From the NCBI RefSeq assembly GCF_022436705.1, contig NZ_JAKUHT010000024.1, positions 1 to 64,000 on the forward strand: a stretch of DNA of 64,000 nucleotides. The letters run 5' to 3'. The stretch is from Nocardioides sp. CFH 31398 (lineage in GTDB: Bacteria > Actinomycetota > Actinomycetes > Propionibacteriales > Nocardioidaceae). The notes beneath the pieces were generated by a model. The model saw only the letters and a program-made list of their open reading frames with translations. It had not been told where the DNA came from and did not search any database. Of this stretch, positions 18,201-26,966 are shown in pieces (within the stretch, counting starts at the first letter, position 1; every line of letters starts with the position of its first letter). A program made the translations under genes and the position numbers.

Positions 18201-18592
18201 AGGCGGAGACCTGGGTCTTCGGCAGCTCGGCGATCTTCTTCGCCGCCGTGAGCCCCGTCTACTGGTTCGTGACGGGCGACTGGACCGGCACCTCGGCGCT
18301 GGTCATGGCCACCCTGCTGGTCCTGATGGTCGCGCTCTACCTCGGCGCCTCGGGCGCCCGGATGGACCCGCGGCCCGAGGACCGCAAGGACGGCGAGATC
18401 GCGGAGGGCGCCGGCGAGCTCGGCTTCTTCCCGCCGTACTCGTGGTGGCCGCTGTGGTGCGCCTCCACCCTCGCCGTGTGCGTCCTCGGTGTCGTCTTCG
18501 GCTGGTGGCTGTTCATCATCGGTGTCGTCTTCGGCTCCATCGCCCTGTCCGGGTGGGTCTTCGAGTACTACCGGGGCGTCCACGCCCACTGA
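18197..18592 (+). CDS. ctaF: Cytochrome c oxidase subunit 4 (actinobacterial type)
   Basis: A 131-residue accessory subunit of the bcc-aa3 supercomplex, with four hydrophobic segments (about residues 7-24, 31-50, 87-105 and 106-124) and a charged loop between the second and third. It overlaps ctaD by ATGA, giving the usual ctaC-ctaD-ctaF order. A strong terminator follows within 60 bases. Confidence 0.9.
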   Translation: MKAETWVFGSSAIFFAAVSPVYWFVTGDWTGTSALVMATLLVLMVALYLGASGARMDPRPEDRKDGEIAEGAGELGFFPPYSWWPLWCASTLAVCVLGVVFGWWLFIIGVVFGSIALSGWVFEYYRGVHAH

Positions 18593-18617
18593 GCCCCACT
18601 CCGCAGCAGCACGCTCC

Positions 18618-18648
18618 CGGACGGCCCCCGCCACGCGGGGGCCGTCCG
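18618..18648 (+). terminator. Intrinsic hairpin terminator after ctaF
   Basis: CGGACGGCCCCCGC (18618-18631) pairs perfectly with 18635-18648 across a 3-base loop, a 14-bp stem starting 26 bases after the ctaF stop. A short CTGCGTTT follows. It separates the oxidase genes from the L,D-transpeptidase. Confidence 0.75.
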
Positions 18649-18741
18649 CTGCGTTTCGGGGCGTGGCCGCCGGGTTAACCTGGACGACGGGCGCGCTCGC
18701 GCGCCCGGGCCCCCACCCTCCCTGCCCGTCCTGGAGGAACC

Positions 18742-19959
18742 GTGTCCGTCGTGCGTCTGCGTCGCGCGGCAGTCGCCGCCACCGCCGTCCTCGGCCTCAC
18801 CGTGACGGCCGGCTGCTCCGCCGCCGACGTCCTGCCGGGCGGGTCCGGTGGCTCCGGCGCCGGGGGCTCCGCCTCCGGTGACGGGGCGTCGCAGGACGAC
18901 GGGTCGCTGGAGATCACGGCGACCCCGCAGGACGGCGCGGGCGCCGTCCCCGTCGACGCGCGTCCGACCGTCCGGGTGACGGGCGGCGAGCTGGGACGGG
19001 TGACCCTCAGCGGACCCCGCAAGGACCTCGAGGGCGTCGTCGCCGACGACGGCGGCTGGGTGGCCACCGACCGCCTCGAGCCCGGCACGACGTACACGCT
19101 CACGGCCGAGGCCACGGGGGAGGACGGCGAGTCCGGGACCACCCGCACCCGCTTCACCACCCAGGACCTCACCCTGGACCAGCAGACGTTCCCCTCGGTC
19201 GCGCCCCTGGAGGGCGAGACCGTCGGCGTGGGCATGCCGGTGATCGTGCAGTTCGACGTGCCGGTCACCGACCGGGCGTCGATCGAGCGTCACCTGTCGG
19301 TGGAGAGCACTCCCGCCCAGCCCGGCTCCTGGCACTGGATCAGCGACAGCGAGGTGCGCTGGCGCCCGAAGGACTACTGGGAGCCCGGCACCGAGGTCAC
19401 GGTCGACGCGGACGTCAACTCCGTCGACGCGGGCGGCGGCATCTACGGCCAGGAGAGCCGCAGCATCGACTTCACGGTCGGCTCGTCGGTCATCAACCGC
19501 GTCGACATCGCCGCCCACACCATGAAGACCTTCATCGACGGCGACCTGGCACGGACGATGCCGATCAGCGCGGGCAAGGGCGGCTTCGAGACCCGCTCCG
19601 GCACCAAGGTGATCATGGAGAAGTTCCGGACGAAGACGATGGACGCCGCGACCACCGGAATCCAGCCCGGCGACCCCGAGTACTACAACATCGACGACGT
19701 CGAGTACGCCCTGCGCGTCACGAACTCCGGTGAGTTCCTGCACGCCGCCCCGTGGTCCGTGGGGTCCCAGGGCTCGGCGAACGTGAGCCACGGCTGCGTC
19801 GGCATGAGCACCGAGGACGCCGCGTGGGTGTACGACAACACCAAGCGCGGCGACGTGGTCGAGGTGACCGGCTCCAGCCGCCCCATGACCGTCGACAACG
19901 GGTGGGGCGACTGGAACGAGTCCTTCCAGGACTACTCCGAGGGGTCCGCGCTGGGCTGA
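18742..19959 (+). CDS. L,D-transpeptidase lipoprotein with Ig-like domains
   Basis: Cell-wall cross-linking enzyme forming 3-3 links between meso-diaminopimelate residues. The 405-residue protein has a lipobox (VTAGC, Cys25), a Gly/Ser linker, two Ig-like domains (about 50-145 and 150-245) and a C-terminal YkuD domain. The catalytic motif SHGC has His350 and Cys352. This is the LdtMt2-type layout. GTG 18742 is preceded by GGAGGA. Its end overlaps the convergent membrane-protein gene by 28 bases. Confidence 0.92.
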   Translation: MSVVRLRRAAVAATAVLGLTVTAGCSAADVLPGGSGGSGAGGSASGDGASQDDGSLEITATPQDGAGAVPVDARPTVRVTGGELGRVTLSGPRKDLEGVVADDGGWVATDRLEPGTTYTLTAEATGEDGESGTTRTRFTTQDLTLDQQTFPSVAPLEGETVGVGMPVIVQFDVPVTDRASIERHLSVESTPAQPGSWHWISDSEVRWRPKDYWEPGTEVTVDADVNSVDAGGGIYGQESRSIDFTVGSSVINRVDIAAHTMKTFIDGDLARTMPISAGKGGFETRSGTKVIMEKFRTKTMDAATTGIQPGDPEYYNIDDVEYALRVTNSGEFLHAAPWSVGSQGSANVSHGCVGMSTEDAAWVYDNTKRGDVVEVTGSSRPMTVDNGWGDWNESFQDYSEGSALG

Positions 19960-20795
19960 GCCCCGTCGGGACCCTGCGTGGGGTCCGTGGACGGCTCTGC
20001 CCACACGTCGGCGTCGTAGTCGGTGTACGGCGCCAGGGCGGCGCCCTGCTCGGCGTACTCACCGGGCACGCGGAACCCCCACACGCTGTCGGTGGCGATC
20101 GCGACCAGCTGGTCGTCGTCGAGCACCGTGCCGTCGCGGGTGACGTCCCAGCGGCTCGACGGGAGGTCGAGGCCGTTCGTCGCCGCGACGACGACCCGCA
20201 GCCCCCGGCGCTCCGAGAGCAGCTCGGCGACCCGTCGCTCACCCGGCCCGTCGCCGGTGTCGCTGTAGACCCGCAGGACGTCCCCGTCCGGCAGGGTGCG
20301 CACGGAGCAGTCGGCCATGTACCCCGCGCAGCGCTCCCCGACCAGCCCGAGCATGTCAGCGCCCTGGACGTTGACGCCGACCTCGCCCAGACCCTCGCCG
20401 GGCGGAGTGAGGTGGAGGTCGCCGTAGGTGTCCGGGGAGCCACCGCTGGCTCCCTGGCCGCCGTAGGTGTCGGTGACGCCCTCGGCGCCGACCTGGTTGA
20501 GCAGGTCGACGAGGACGGCGACGGTGGACCGTCCGTCGAGCCGCGCCTCGGCGGCGGGGGAGGCCGTCGGCTCGGACGCCACCGTCGGTGCGCTCGGCGC
20601 CGACCCGCCGCCCGTCGTGGGGAGCACCAGCGCGACCCCGGTGACGGCCGCGGCCGCCCCGGCACCGGCCAGGACGGTGGCCAGACGGCGCTGACGACGG
20701 CGGACCGTGCCCCGGGCGCGGGCGGTCCGAGCGAGGTCGTGGACGTCGATCTCCACGGGCGCGACGGCGTCGCGCATCAGGTCGTCGAGCTTCAT
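19932..20795 (-). CDS. Membrane-anchored protein coupled to sigma factor (possible anti-sigma)
   Basis: A 287-residue protein without a recognised domain. A cytosolic N-terminus of about 37 residues (MKLDDLMRDAVAPVEIDVHD, then Arg-rich) precedes one membrane helix (about 38-58), and a large acidic, presumably extracellular part follows, with a Cys pair in ERCAGYMADCS. It overlaps the sigma-factor stop by ATGA and has GGAGG before ATG 20795, so it is made together with the sigma factor. That layout suits an anti-sigma factor, but no zinc anti-sigma motif is seen. Confidence 0.7.
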   Translation of the reverse strand: MKLDDLMRDAVAPVEIDVHDLARTARARGTVRRRQRRLATVLAGAGAAAAVTGVALVLPTTGGGSAPSAPTVASEPTASPAAEARLDGRSTVAVLVDLLNQVGAEGVTDTYGGQGASGGSPDTYGDLHLTPPGEGLGEVGVNVQGADMLGLVGERCAGYMADCSVRTLPDGDVLRVYSDTGDGPGERRVAELLSERRGLRVVVAATNGLDLPSSRWDVTRDGTVLDDDQLVAIATDSVWGFRVPGEYAEQGAALAPYTDYDADVWAEPSTDPTQGPDGAQPSADPSE

Positions 20796-21334
20796 GCGGG
20801 GTCCTCCAAGTCGGGGAAGCGGGTGCGGAGCCGGGCGACGGCGCGCGAGCTGCGGGCACGGAGCGTGGGCTCCGTGATCCCTAGCAGGTGTGCCGTCTGC
20901 GCGACGCTGAGGTCCTCGAGGTAGCGGAGGACCAGGACGGTGCGGTCGGTCGGGGAGAGCTCGGCCAGCGCCGCCAGGAGGTCCAGGCGGCGGGCGGTGT
21001 CGGGGTCCTCGACGGCTCGGTCGTCGACGTGCTCGGCCGGCCGTTCGGCGGAGGAGCGCCGGCGGCGCTGGGAGAGGAAGGTCCGCACGAGCGTCGTCCG
21101 GGCGTACGCCACCGGATTGGTCGACGCGCGCACGGCCGACCACCGCGAGAAGAGCTTGGCGTACGTCGTCTGGGTCAGGTCCTCGGCCAGGTGGTGGTCG
21201 CCGCAGAGCAGGACCGCCGTCCGGTGGAGCCGCGGCGCCGTCTCGGCGACGAAGCGGTCGAAGTCGAGGGGCCCGTCGGGCCCGGGGGGTGGGTCGCCCA
21301 TGCGGACCGCCTCGGGTGGCGTGGCGCTGGTCAT
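20792..21334 (-). CDS. RNA polymerase sigma-70 factor, ECF (SigE-like family)
   Basis: Extracytoplasmic-function-type sigma factor of 180 residues. Region 2 includes RLHRTAVLLCGDHHLAEDLTQ and region 4 the helix-turn-helix DLSVAQTAHLLGITEPTLRA. ATG 21334 is preferred to the ATG six bases upstream because AGGGG is then seven bases away. The downstream coupled membrane protein is a candidate partner. The adjacent L,D-transpeptidase is convergent, so any regulatory link to cell wall is speculation. Confidence 0.9.
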   Translation of the reverse strand: MTSATPPEAVRMGDPPPGPDGPLDFDRFVAETAPRLHRTAVLLCGDHHLAEDLTQTTYAKLFSRWSAVRASTNPVAYARTTLVRTFLSQRRRRSSAERPAEHVDDRAVEDPDTARRLDLLAALAELSPTDRTVLVLRYLEDLSVAQTAHLLGITEPTLRARSSRAVARLRTRFPDLEDPA

Positions 21335-21390
21335 CGTCATACCCCTGGGACGCCGCCGGTCGCGCGGGGCGTGACACCCCGGACGCCAAG

Positions 21391-21427
21391 AACCCCGGAC
21401 CCGGCCCGTGGGGGCCGGATCCGGGGT
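21391..21427 (-). terminator. Hairpin terminator downstream of qcrB
   Basis: Between the qcrB stop and the sigma-factor start, AACCCCGGA (21391-21399) leads a 17- to 18-bp stem with one mismatch that closes on 21410-21427. It lies 14 bases beyond the qcrB stop on the minus strand and would end the ctaE-qcrCAB transcript before the sigma gene. Confidence 0.75.
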
Positions 21428-21440
21428 TCCGGTCGAGCGG

Positions 21441-23195
21441 TCAGTGCGGGGTGTTCTCGCCCCGCGCCGTGAGTGCCCTGTCGTCGCCCGAGCCCTCCAG
21501 CTCGTGCTCGTGGGCCGCGTGGGCGTGCGCCTTCTCCAGCTCCGCCCGGGTCGGGGTGTCGACCCCGCCGCCGTGGAGGTAGGCCGAGAGACGGTGACGC
21601 AGCCTCGCCGACCGGGTGGTGGGGGAGGGGACCCCGTTCTCGTCGGTGGCCCGCTCCAGCTCGACCGGACGGTCCGGGTCGCGCTGGGCGATCGCGTACG
21701 CCTTCCCGACCGGCAGGGGCTCGTGACGCTCGGAGAAGCCACCCTGGGCGGACCGCATGATGATGCCGGTCTCGTACCCGTGAAGCAGGTCCTCCTTGTC
21801 CTTGCGCTGCAGCGAGATGCACCAGCGCCGGGTGATGATGAACGCCAGGATCGGCCCGACGATCACGGCCACCCGCAGGAAGTACGTGATCTGGTTGATG
21901 CTCAGGTCGAAGGTGATCGCGATGATGTCGTTACCGCCGGCCATCCACATCAGGCCGTAGAACGTCATCAGCGCCACCATCGTGGCCGTCCGGCCCGGGG
22001 CGTCGCGCGGACGCTCGAGCAGGTGGTGCTCACGCTTGTCCTTGGTGATCCAGGCCTCCACGAACGGCAGGGCCAGCAGGATCAGGATGGCGATCGTCGG
22101 CAGCAGGATGATTGGGATGAACACGTTCAGCGAGAGCGTGACCCCGAAGAAGCTGTACTCGAGCGGCGGTCCGGGGAAGATCCGGAGCGCGCCGTCGGGC
22201 CAGCCCATGTACCAGTCCGGCTGCGAGCCCGCGGTGACCTTCGACGGGTCGTAGGGGCCGTAGGCCCAGATCGGGTTCAGCGTGAACAGACCGCCGAGCA
22301 GCGCGGTGACGCCGAAGACGATGAAGAAGAACCCGCCGGCCTTGGCGGCGTACACCGGGAGCATCGGGTAGCCCACGACGTTCTGCTCGGTGCGGCCGGG
22401 TCCAGGCCACTGCGTGTGCTTGTGGTAGACGAGCAGCAGCATGTGCGCGGCGATCAGACCCAGGATCAGGCCGGGCAGCAGCAGCACGTGGACGGTGTAG
22501 AGGCGCGAGATGACCGCCGAGCCCGGGAACTCCCCGTCGAACAGGAAGAACGACGCGTAGGTGCCGATCACCGGGATCGACTTCACGAAGCCGTCCGCGG
22601 CGCGGATGCCGGTGCCGGAGAGCATGTCGTCGGGCAGCGAGTAGCCGGTGAAGCCCTCGAGCGTGCCCATCACGAGCAGCAGGACGCCGATGACCCAGTT
22701 CAGCTCGCGCGGCTTGCGGTACGCGCCGGTGAAGTAGACGCGCATCATGTGCACCAGCATCGCCGCGATGAAGAGCATCGCCGCCCAGTGGTGCATCTGA
22801 CGCATCAGCAGGCCGCCGCGGACGTCGAAGGACAGGTCCACCGTCGAGGCGAACGCCTCCGACACGTGCAGGCCGCGCATCGGCTCGTAGGCACCGGTGT
22901 AGGTGACCTCGGCCATCGACGGGCGGTACCACAGGGTGAGGAAGACGCCCGTGATCAGCAGGACGACGAAGCTCCACAGGGCGATCTCGCCCAGCATGAA
23001 CGACCAGTGGTCCGGGAAGACCTTGCGGAGGTTCTTCTTCGCGGCGCCTGCGAGCCCGAGGCGCTCGTCGGCCCAGTTGGCCGCCTTGCCGACGGGCGAG
23101 CCCTTCTTCGCCGACGACGCCTTGGCGCCGTTCGTGCTGGCCACCTGCGAGGCGACCGACGACTGGCCGGCGCCGTTGGTCTCTGTCGTGCTCAT
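21441..23195 (-). CDS. qcrB: Cytochrome bc1 complex cytochrome b subunit
   Basis: Menaquinol-oxidising diheme cytochrome b of the bcc complex, 584 residues. It has an N-terminal charged extension, eight or more membrane helices with heme His residues (for example LLMRQMHHWAAMLFIAAMLVH), the Qo-site segment near FPVIGTY/GTLEGFTGYSLPDD, and a long hydrophilic C-terminal tail typical of actinobacteria. ATG 23195 shares one base with the qcrA stop (TGATG). This subunit is the target of Q203-type inhibitors in mycobacteria. Confidence 0.95.
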   Translation of the reverse strand: MSTTETNGAGQSSVASQVASTNGAKASSAKKGSPVGKAANWADERLGLAGAAKKNLRKVFPDHWSFMLGEIALWSFVVLLITGVFLTLWYRPSMAEVTYTGAYEPMRGLHVSEAFASTVDLSFDVRGGLLMRQMHHWAAMLFIAAMLVHMMRVYFTGAYRKPRELNWVIGVLLLVMGTLEGFTGYSLPDDMLSGTGIRAADGFVKSIPVIGTYASFFLFDGEFPGSAVISRLYTVHVLLLPGLILGLIAAHMLLLVYHKHTQWPGPGRTEQNVVGYPMLPVYAAKAGGFFFIVFGVTALLGGLFTLNPIWAYGPYDPSKVTAGSQPDWYMGWPDGALRIFPGPPLEYSFFGVTLSLNVFIPIILLPTIAILILLALPFVEAWITKDKREHHLLERPRDAPGRTATMVALMTFYGLMWMAGGNDIIAITFDLSINQITYFLRVAVIVGPILAFIITRRWCISLQRKDKEDLLHGYETGIIMRSAQGGFSERHEPLPVGKAYAIAQRDPDRPVELERATDENGVPSPTTRSARLRHRLSAYLHGGGVDTPTRAELEKAHAHAAHEHELEGSGDDRALTARGENTPH

Positions 23196-24235
23196 CAGCC
23201 ACGCTCCCAGAAGCTGGGTCCGACGGGTTCGGTGAAGTCGGACTGGGCCACGAGGTAACCGTCCTCGTTGACCGCCAACGGAAGTTGCGGAAGCGGCCGC
23301 GCTGCCGGGCCGAAGACCACACGTGCGCCGTCCGAGAGGTCGAACGTCGACTGGTGGCACGGGCAGAGCAGGTGGTGCGTCTTCCGCGCGTACAGGTTGA
23401 TCGGGCACCCGACGTGGGTGCAGATCTTGGAGTAGCACAGGATCCCGTCGACGGCCCAGTTCTCGCGGCCGGGGGCGGGGGTGTTGTCGGAGGGGTCCAT
23501 CCGCACGACGACGATCGACGCCTTGGCCTTGTTGACCAGGAGGTCCTCGCCCTCGTACAGCGGCTCACCCTCCTCGTCCGTCTCGAACAGGGCGATGGGC
23601 TGGCCGTTGATCAGGTCGCCGATCTCCATGTCGGACGGGCGGATCGGGGTGCCCACGACGTCGCGGGCGAGCAGCATGCCCTCCTCCCAGATGGTGGAGA
23701 AGAGCTTGTCCCCGGGCAGCGGGCCCAGGTCGCGCAGACCGACGACGGCCGGGATGCCGAGCAGGCCGACCGCGCCGATGAGGGTGTTGCGGATCAGGGG
23801 CCGCCGGGCGATGCCGGACTCCTGCAGACCGTCGTCCAGCGCCTTCAGGGTGGCCTCGCGGTCGTCGTCGCTCGACGCGGCGGGGTGCCGCATCTCGACG
23901 ATCTCCTTGTCGGCCATCAGCTTGCGCGCCCAGTGGATGATCCCGACGCCGATGCACAGCAGGGCGCCGGCCAGGGACAGGCCGAGGACGAGCGTCGAGG
24001 CGCCGAGGCCGGCGAACGTGGTCCAGTTGTCACCGATGTCGATGGCGAAGTAGGCGACGACGAAGACGACGGTGCAGACCATCGACACGACGAACAGGGC
24101 GGCGACCTGTCGCTCGGCCCGGCGCTCCTTGGCCTCGGCGACGTCGGTCGGGCGCCAGGTGTGCTCGCCGAGACCCGGGTCCTCGATCGGGACCTGGGGC
24201 ACGCGGGAGGAGCTGCGCTCCTGCTCGAGGGTCAC
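23195..24235 (-). CDS. qcrA: Rieske iron-sulfur subunit of cytochrome bc1 complex
   Basis: A 346-residue Rieske protein. Three membrane helices (about 48-70, 80-105 and 150-172) precede the 2Fe-2S domain, where cluster ligands are Cys272/His274 (CTHVGC) and Cys291/His294 (CPCHQS), with Cys277 and Cys293 as the disulfide pair. The three-helix N-terminus is the actinobacterial form. GTG 24235 overlaps the qcrC stop (GTGA). Confidence 0.95.
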   Translation of the reverse strand: MTLEQERSSSRVPQVPIEDPGLGEHTWRPTDVAEAKERRAERQVAALFVVSMVCTVVFVVAYFAIDIGDNWTTFAGLGASTLVLGLSLAGALLCIGVGIIHWARKLMADKEIVEMRHPAASSDDDREATLKALDDGLQESGIARRPLIRNTLIGAVGLLGIPAVVGLRDLGPLPGDKLFSTIWEEGMLLARDVVGTPIRPSDMEIGDLINGQPIALFETDEEGEPLYEGEDLLVNKAKASIVVVRMDPSDNTPAPGRENWAVDGILCYSKICTHVGCPINLYARKTHHLLCPCHQSTFDLSDGARVVFGPAARPLPQLPLAVNEDGYLVAQSDFTEPVGPSFWERG

Positions 24236-25119
24236 GTCGTCACCTCGCCCTTCTTCTTGCGGTCGGTGCGGGTGGTGTGGGCGGCGATCCAGACGGCGAA
24301 GCCGACCAGGACGCCGATGCCGACGACCCAGGTCACGGCGCCGTCGACCACCGGGCCGAGCGAGCCGAGGGTCAGGCCGCCGTAGTCGGGGGACTCGTCG
24401 ACGGAGTTGAGGTACGCGATCACGTCGCGCTTCTCGGTCTGCGACAGGTTGCCGTCGGAGAACGACGGCATCTGACCGGGACCGGTCAGCAGCGCCTCGT
24501 AGACGTACTGCTCCTCGGTCTCGCGGACGTTCGGGGCGTAGCCACCCTCCGGCATCGCGCCACCGGAGCCCGCGAAGTTGTGGCAGGCGGTGCAGTTGGT
24601 GAGGAAGATCTGGCCGCCGCGCACGACGGCCTCCTCCTGCTCCTCGTCGGTCAGGCCGTCGAGCGACCAGTCCTGCTCGGACGGGATGGCGGGGCCGGGG
24701 CCGAGCGAGGCGACGTACGCGGCCAGGGCCTCGCGCTCCTCGTCGGAGTAGGCCTGCTTCTTGGACGGACCCTGCTGGCCGGGGGCGGCCAGCGGCATGC
24801 GGCCGGTGCCGACCTGGAAGTCGACGGCCGCGGCGCCCACGCCCACGAGGACCGGGCCGAGCTGCTGGCCGTCGGAGGTCTCGATGCCCTCGCCGTTCTT
24901 GCCGTGGCAGAAGGCGCATCCGACGAGGAACAGCTCACGGCCCTGGGCCACCAGCTCGTCGTCGGCCGTGGCCTGGTCGGCGGCCGCCTGCTGGGACGGC
25001 GCGAACGCGCTGTACAGGCCCCCGGTCATCAGGAGCCCGAGCAGCAGCACCACCAGGCCGGCGAGGGGTCCCCGACGTCCTCGGGTGAGCCGTCCGGCGG
25101 AGCGGTTCAGGAGTCGCAC
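24232..25119 (-). CDS. qcrC: Diheme cytochrome c subunit of bcc complex
   Basis: Carries electrons from the Rieske protein straight to CuA of CtaC, replacing a soluble cytochrome c. The 295-residue protein has an N-terminal anchor (about 17-36), two heme c motifs CAFCH (68-72) and CTACH (176-180), and a C-terminal membrane helix near 262-283. GTG 25119 is preferred because GAGGA lies about seven bases upstream; GTG 25131 is an alternative. It is second in the ctaE-qcrC-qcrA-qcrB order. Confidence 0.95.
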   Translation of the reverse strand: MRLLNRSAGRLTRGRRGPLAGLVVLLLGLLMTGGLYSAFAPSQQAAADQATADDELVAQGRELFLVGCAFCHGKNGEGIETSDGQQLGPVLVGVGAAAVDFQVGTGRMPLAAPGQQGPSKKQAYSDEEREALAAYVASLGPGPAIPSEQDWSLDGLTDEEQEEAVVRGGQIFLTNCTACHNFAGSGGAMPEGGYAPNVRETEEQYVYEALLTGPGQMPSFSDGNLSQTEKRDVIAYLNSVDESPDYGGLTLGSLGPVVDGAVTWVVGIGVLVGFAVWIAAHTTRTDRKKKGEVTT

Positions 25120-25181
25120 GCTGTTCCTCACAGTGATATCGAGTCGAGTTCTAGGTACCCAGGGCCGAGACGCGGAACGCC

Positions 25182-25823
25182 TCACTGAATGAGGTAGATC
25201 GTCGCGAACAGCGCGATCCACACCACGTCGACGAAGTGCCAGTAGTAGGAGACGACGATCGCGCTGACCGCCTGCTCGTGGGTGAACCGCCTGGCCATGT
25301 AGGTGCGCCCCAGCACGAAGAGGAAGGCGATGAGGCCGCCGGTCACGTGGATGCCGTGGAAGCCGGTGGTCAGGTAGAACATCGTGCCGTAGGCGGAGTC
25401 GGGGATCGTCACGCCCAGGTGGATGAGCTCGGCGTACTCGATGGCCTGGCCGGCGATGAACACGGCGCCCATGACGTACGTGAGGATGAACCACTCGCGC
25501 AGGCCCCACTGCTTGATCTGCCAGACGGTGCCGGAGCGCCCGGGCTGGCCGCGCTCGGCGGCGAACACGCCCAGCTGGCAGGTGATGGACGACGCCACCA
25601 GGATCGACGTGTTGACCGAGGCGAACGGGACGTTCAGCTCGGCGGTCTGCTGGGCCCAGAGCTCCGGGGAGACCGCACGGATCGTGAAGTACGACGCGAA
25701 CAGCGCCGCGAAGAACATGAGCTCGCTGGCGAGCCAGATGATCGTGCCCACGCTGACCATGTCGGGTCGGTCGCGGTGCCCGTGGAGCCGGGAGGCCGGG
25801 ATGCTCGCTGCTGCTGTCGCCAC
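25182..25823 (-). CDS. ctaE: Cytochrome c oxidase subunit III
   Basis: A 213-residue, five-helix subunit III (for example [19 protein letters not shown] and [21 protein letters not shown]). The conserved Glu of the second helix region and the HGIHV motif are present. It heads the ctaE-qcrC-qcrA-qcrB operon, away from ctaC-ctaD-ctaF, as in mycobacteria and streptomycetes. GTG 25823 was chosen since a promoter places transcription start right at it. No ribosome site is visible. Confidence 0.93.
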   Translation of the reverse strand: MATAAASIPASRLHGHRDRPDMVSVGTIIWLASELMFFAALFASYFTIRAVSPELWAQQTAELNVPFASVNTSILVASSITCQLGVFAAERGQPGRSGTVWQIKQWGLREWFILTYVMGAVFIAGQAIEYAELIHLGVTIPDSAYGTMFYLTTGFHGIHVTGGLIAFLFVLGRTYMARRFTHEQAVSAIVVSYYWHFVDVVWIALFATIYLIQ

Positions 25824-25829
25824 GCGAGC

Positions 25830-25858
25830 ATTATGCCTTTGCACCCGGCGTCTGTCCG
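25830..25858 (-). promoter_or_regulatory. Probable promoter of ctaE-qcrCAB, leaderless
   Basis: On the minus strand, CGGACA (25858-25853) and CATAAT (25835-25830) are separated by exactly 17 bases. Counting 6-7 bases from the -10 element puts transcription start at or next to the GTG at 25823. A leaderless mRNA would explain the missing ribosome binding site. Confidence 0.6.
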
Positions 25859-25864
25859 GTGGGC

Positions 25865-25887
25865 CCCACCCCGGTGTCCGGGGTGGG
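25865..25887 (-). terminator. Hairpin between SRPBCC gene and ctaE promoter
   Basis: CCCACCCCGG (25865-25874) and CCGGGGTGGG (25878-25887) form a perfect 10-bp stem with a 3-base loop, about 45 bases past the SRPBCC-like stop on the minus strand and just upstream of the ctaE promoter. It would insulate the oxidase operon from readthrough. Confidence 0.6.
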
Positions 25888-25931
25888 TCGCGGGGGCGCG
25901 GACGGGCGCCGTCACCGGGTTTCGGGCGGCC

Positions 25932-26435
25932 TCATCCGGGGGTACCGCTCCGGGCCCACCGCAGCAGTCGTCGGTGGCGGTGGGCGAAGAGCGCGGTGAC
26001 GAGGCCGCGGGCCAGCCGGACCGAGCCGGGCACGAGGCCGAGAGCCCGGCGCGGCGTGCCGCGGAGGCGGTCGACGACGACGCACCCGCCCCCGGGGTCC
26101 GCGAGCACCTCGCGCCGGTGCTCCCAGGTCCGCAGGCTCACCAGGCTCGACCGCTCCGTGAACCAGCGCTCACCGATGCCGACGACGACGAGGTCGTCGC
26201 ACTCCACGGGGAGGACCCCGCCGAGCAGCAGCCAGGCGCGGCCCGCCGGCTCGCCGGGCCGCACGCCCGCGAGGCCGTCGCGCAGCCCGCGAGGCACCGT
26301 CATGCGCAGCAGGGGGCGCAGCTCGTCCGCGACGCCGTCGGCGGTGGTGACCCGTGCCCAGGCGGCACCGGGGTCGACGGGCAGGTGGACCCGTCGTACG
26401 ACCTCGAAGCCGCGCTCGGCCGCGCCGGGACCCAT
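25932..26435 (-). CDS. SRPBCC-like / polyketide cyclase-fold protein
   Basis: A 167-residue soluble protein with features of the START/SRPBCC ligand-binding fold: VVRRVHLPVDPGAAWARVTT at the start and RTWEHRREVLADPGGGCVVVDR in the later strands, ending in the long C-terminal helix SVRLARGLVTALFAHRHRRLLR. The match is moderate and no ligand is evident. It is divergent from the receiver-like gene, with 57 bases between the starts. Confidence 0.65.
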   Translation of the reverse strand: MGPGAAERGFEVVRRVHLPVDPGAAWARVTTADGVADELRPLLRMTVPRGLRDGLAGVRPGEPAGRAWLLLGGVLPVECDDLVVVGIGERWFTERSSLVSLRTWEHRREVLADPGGGCVVVDRLRGTPRRALGLVPGSVRLARGLVTALFAHRHRRLLRWARSGTPG

Positions 26436-26492
26436 GGCGGGAGGGCACGGGCCGCGAGCCGCACCGGGCGTGCGACGGCTAGCATCACGGCC

Positions 26493-26918
26493 GTGGCCGA
26501 GCAGAGCGTGAACCGGACCGCCCCGCTGCGGGTGCTGGTCTACTCCGACGACCGCAACGTCCGCGAGCAGGTGATCCTGGCGCTGGGCCGTCGCCCGCAC
26601 CCCGACCTGCCCGAGTGCGAGTACGTCGAGGTGGCCACCGAGCCGGTGGTGATCCAGCAGATGGACGCCGGGGGCGTGGACCTCGCGATCCTCGACGGCG
26701 AGGCCGTGCCCGCCGGCGGCATGGGCATCGCGAAGCAGCTCAAGGACGAGATCTACTCCTGCCCGCCGATCCTCGTGCTGACGGGACGCCCGCAGGACGC
26801 GTGGCTGGCGACCTGGTCGCGCGCCGAGGCCGTCTGCCCGCACCCGATCGACCCGGTCCAGCTCGCCGAGTCCGTCGTCGTCCTGCTGCGGCGCCGTGCG
26901 GCGACCGCCGGGGCCTGA
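26493..26918 (+). CDS. Stand-alone response-regulator receiver-like protein
   Basis: A 141-residue single-domain protein. Receiver landmarks: acidic pair Asp19-Asp20 (YSDD), phospho-acceptor position Asp68 (AILDGE), Thr97 (LVLTG). The nearly invariant Lys before the last strand's cis-proline is His117 (CPHPID). There is no output domain. It lies 48 bases before trpD, on the same strand, and upstream of the divergent SRPBCC/ctaE side. The lost Lys suggests altered or absent phosphorelay function (inference). Confidence 0.7.
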   Translation: MAEQSVNRTAPLRVLVYSDDRNVREQVILALGRRPHPDLPECEYVEVATEPVVIQQMDAGGVDLAILDGEAVPAGGMGIAKQLKDEIYSCPPILVLTGRPQDAWLATWSRAEAVCPHPIDPVQLAESVVVLLRRRAATAGA

Positions 26919-26966
26919 GCGGCCCGGGAAGTCGTGACCGGATCGTGAGCCACCCGTGAGCACCCC

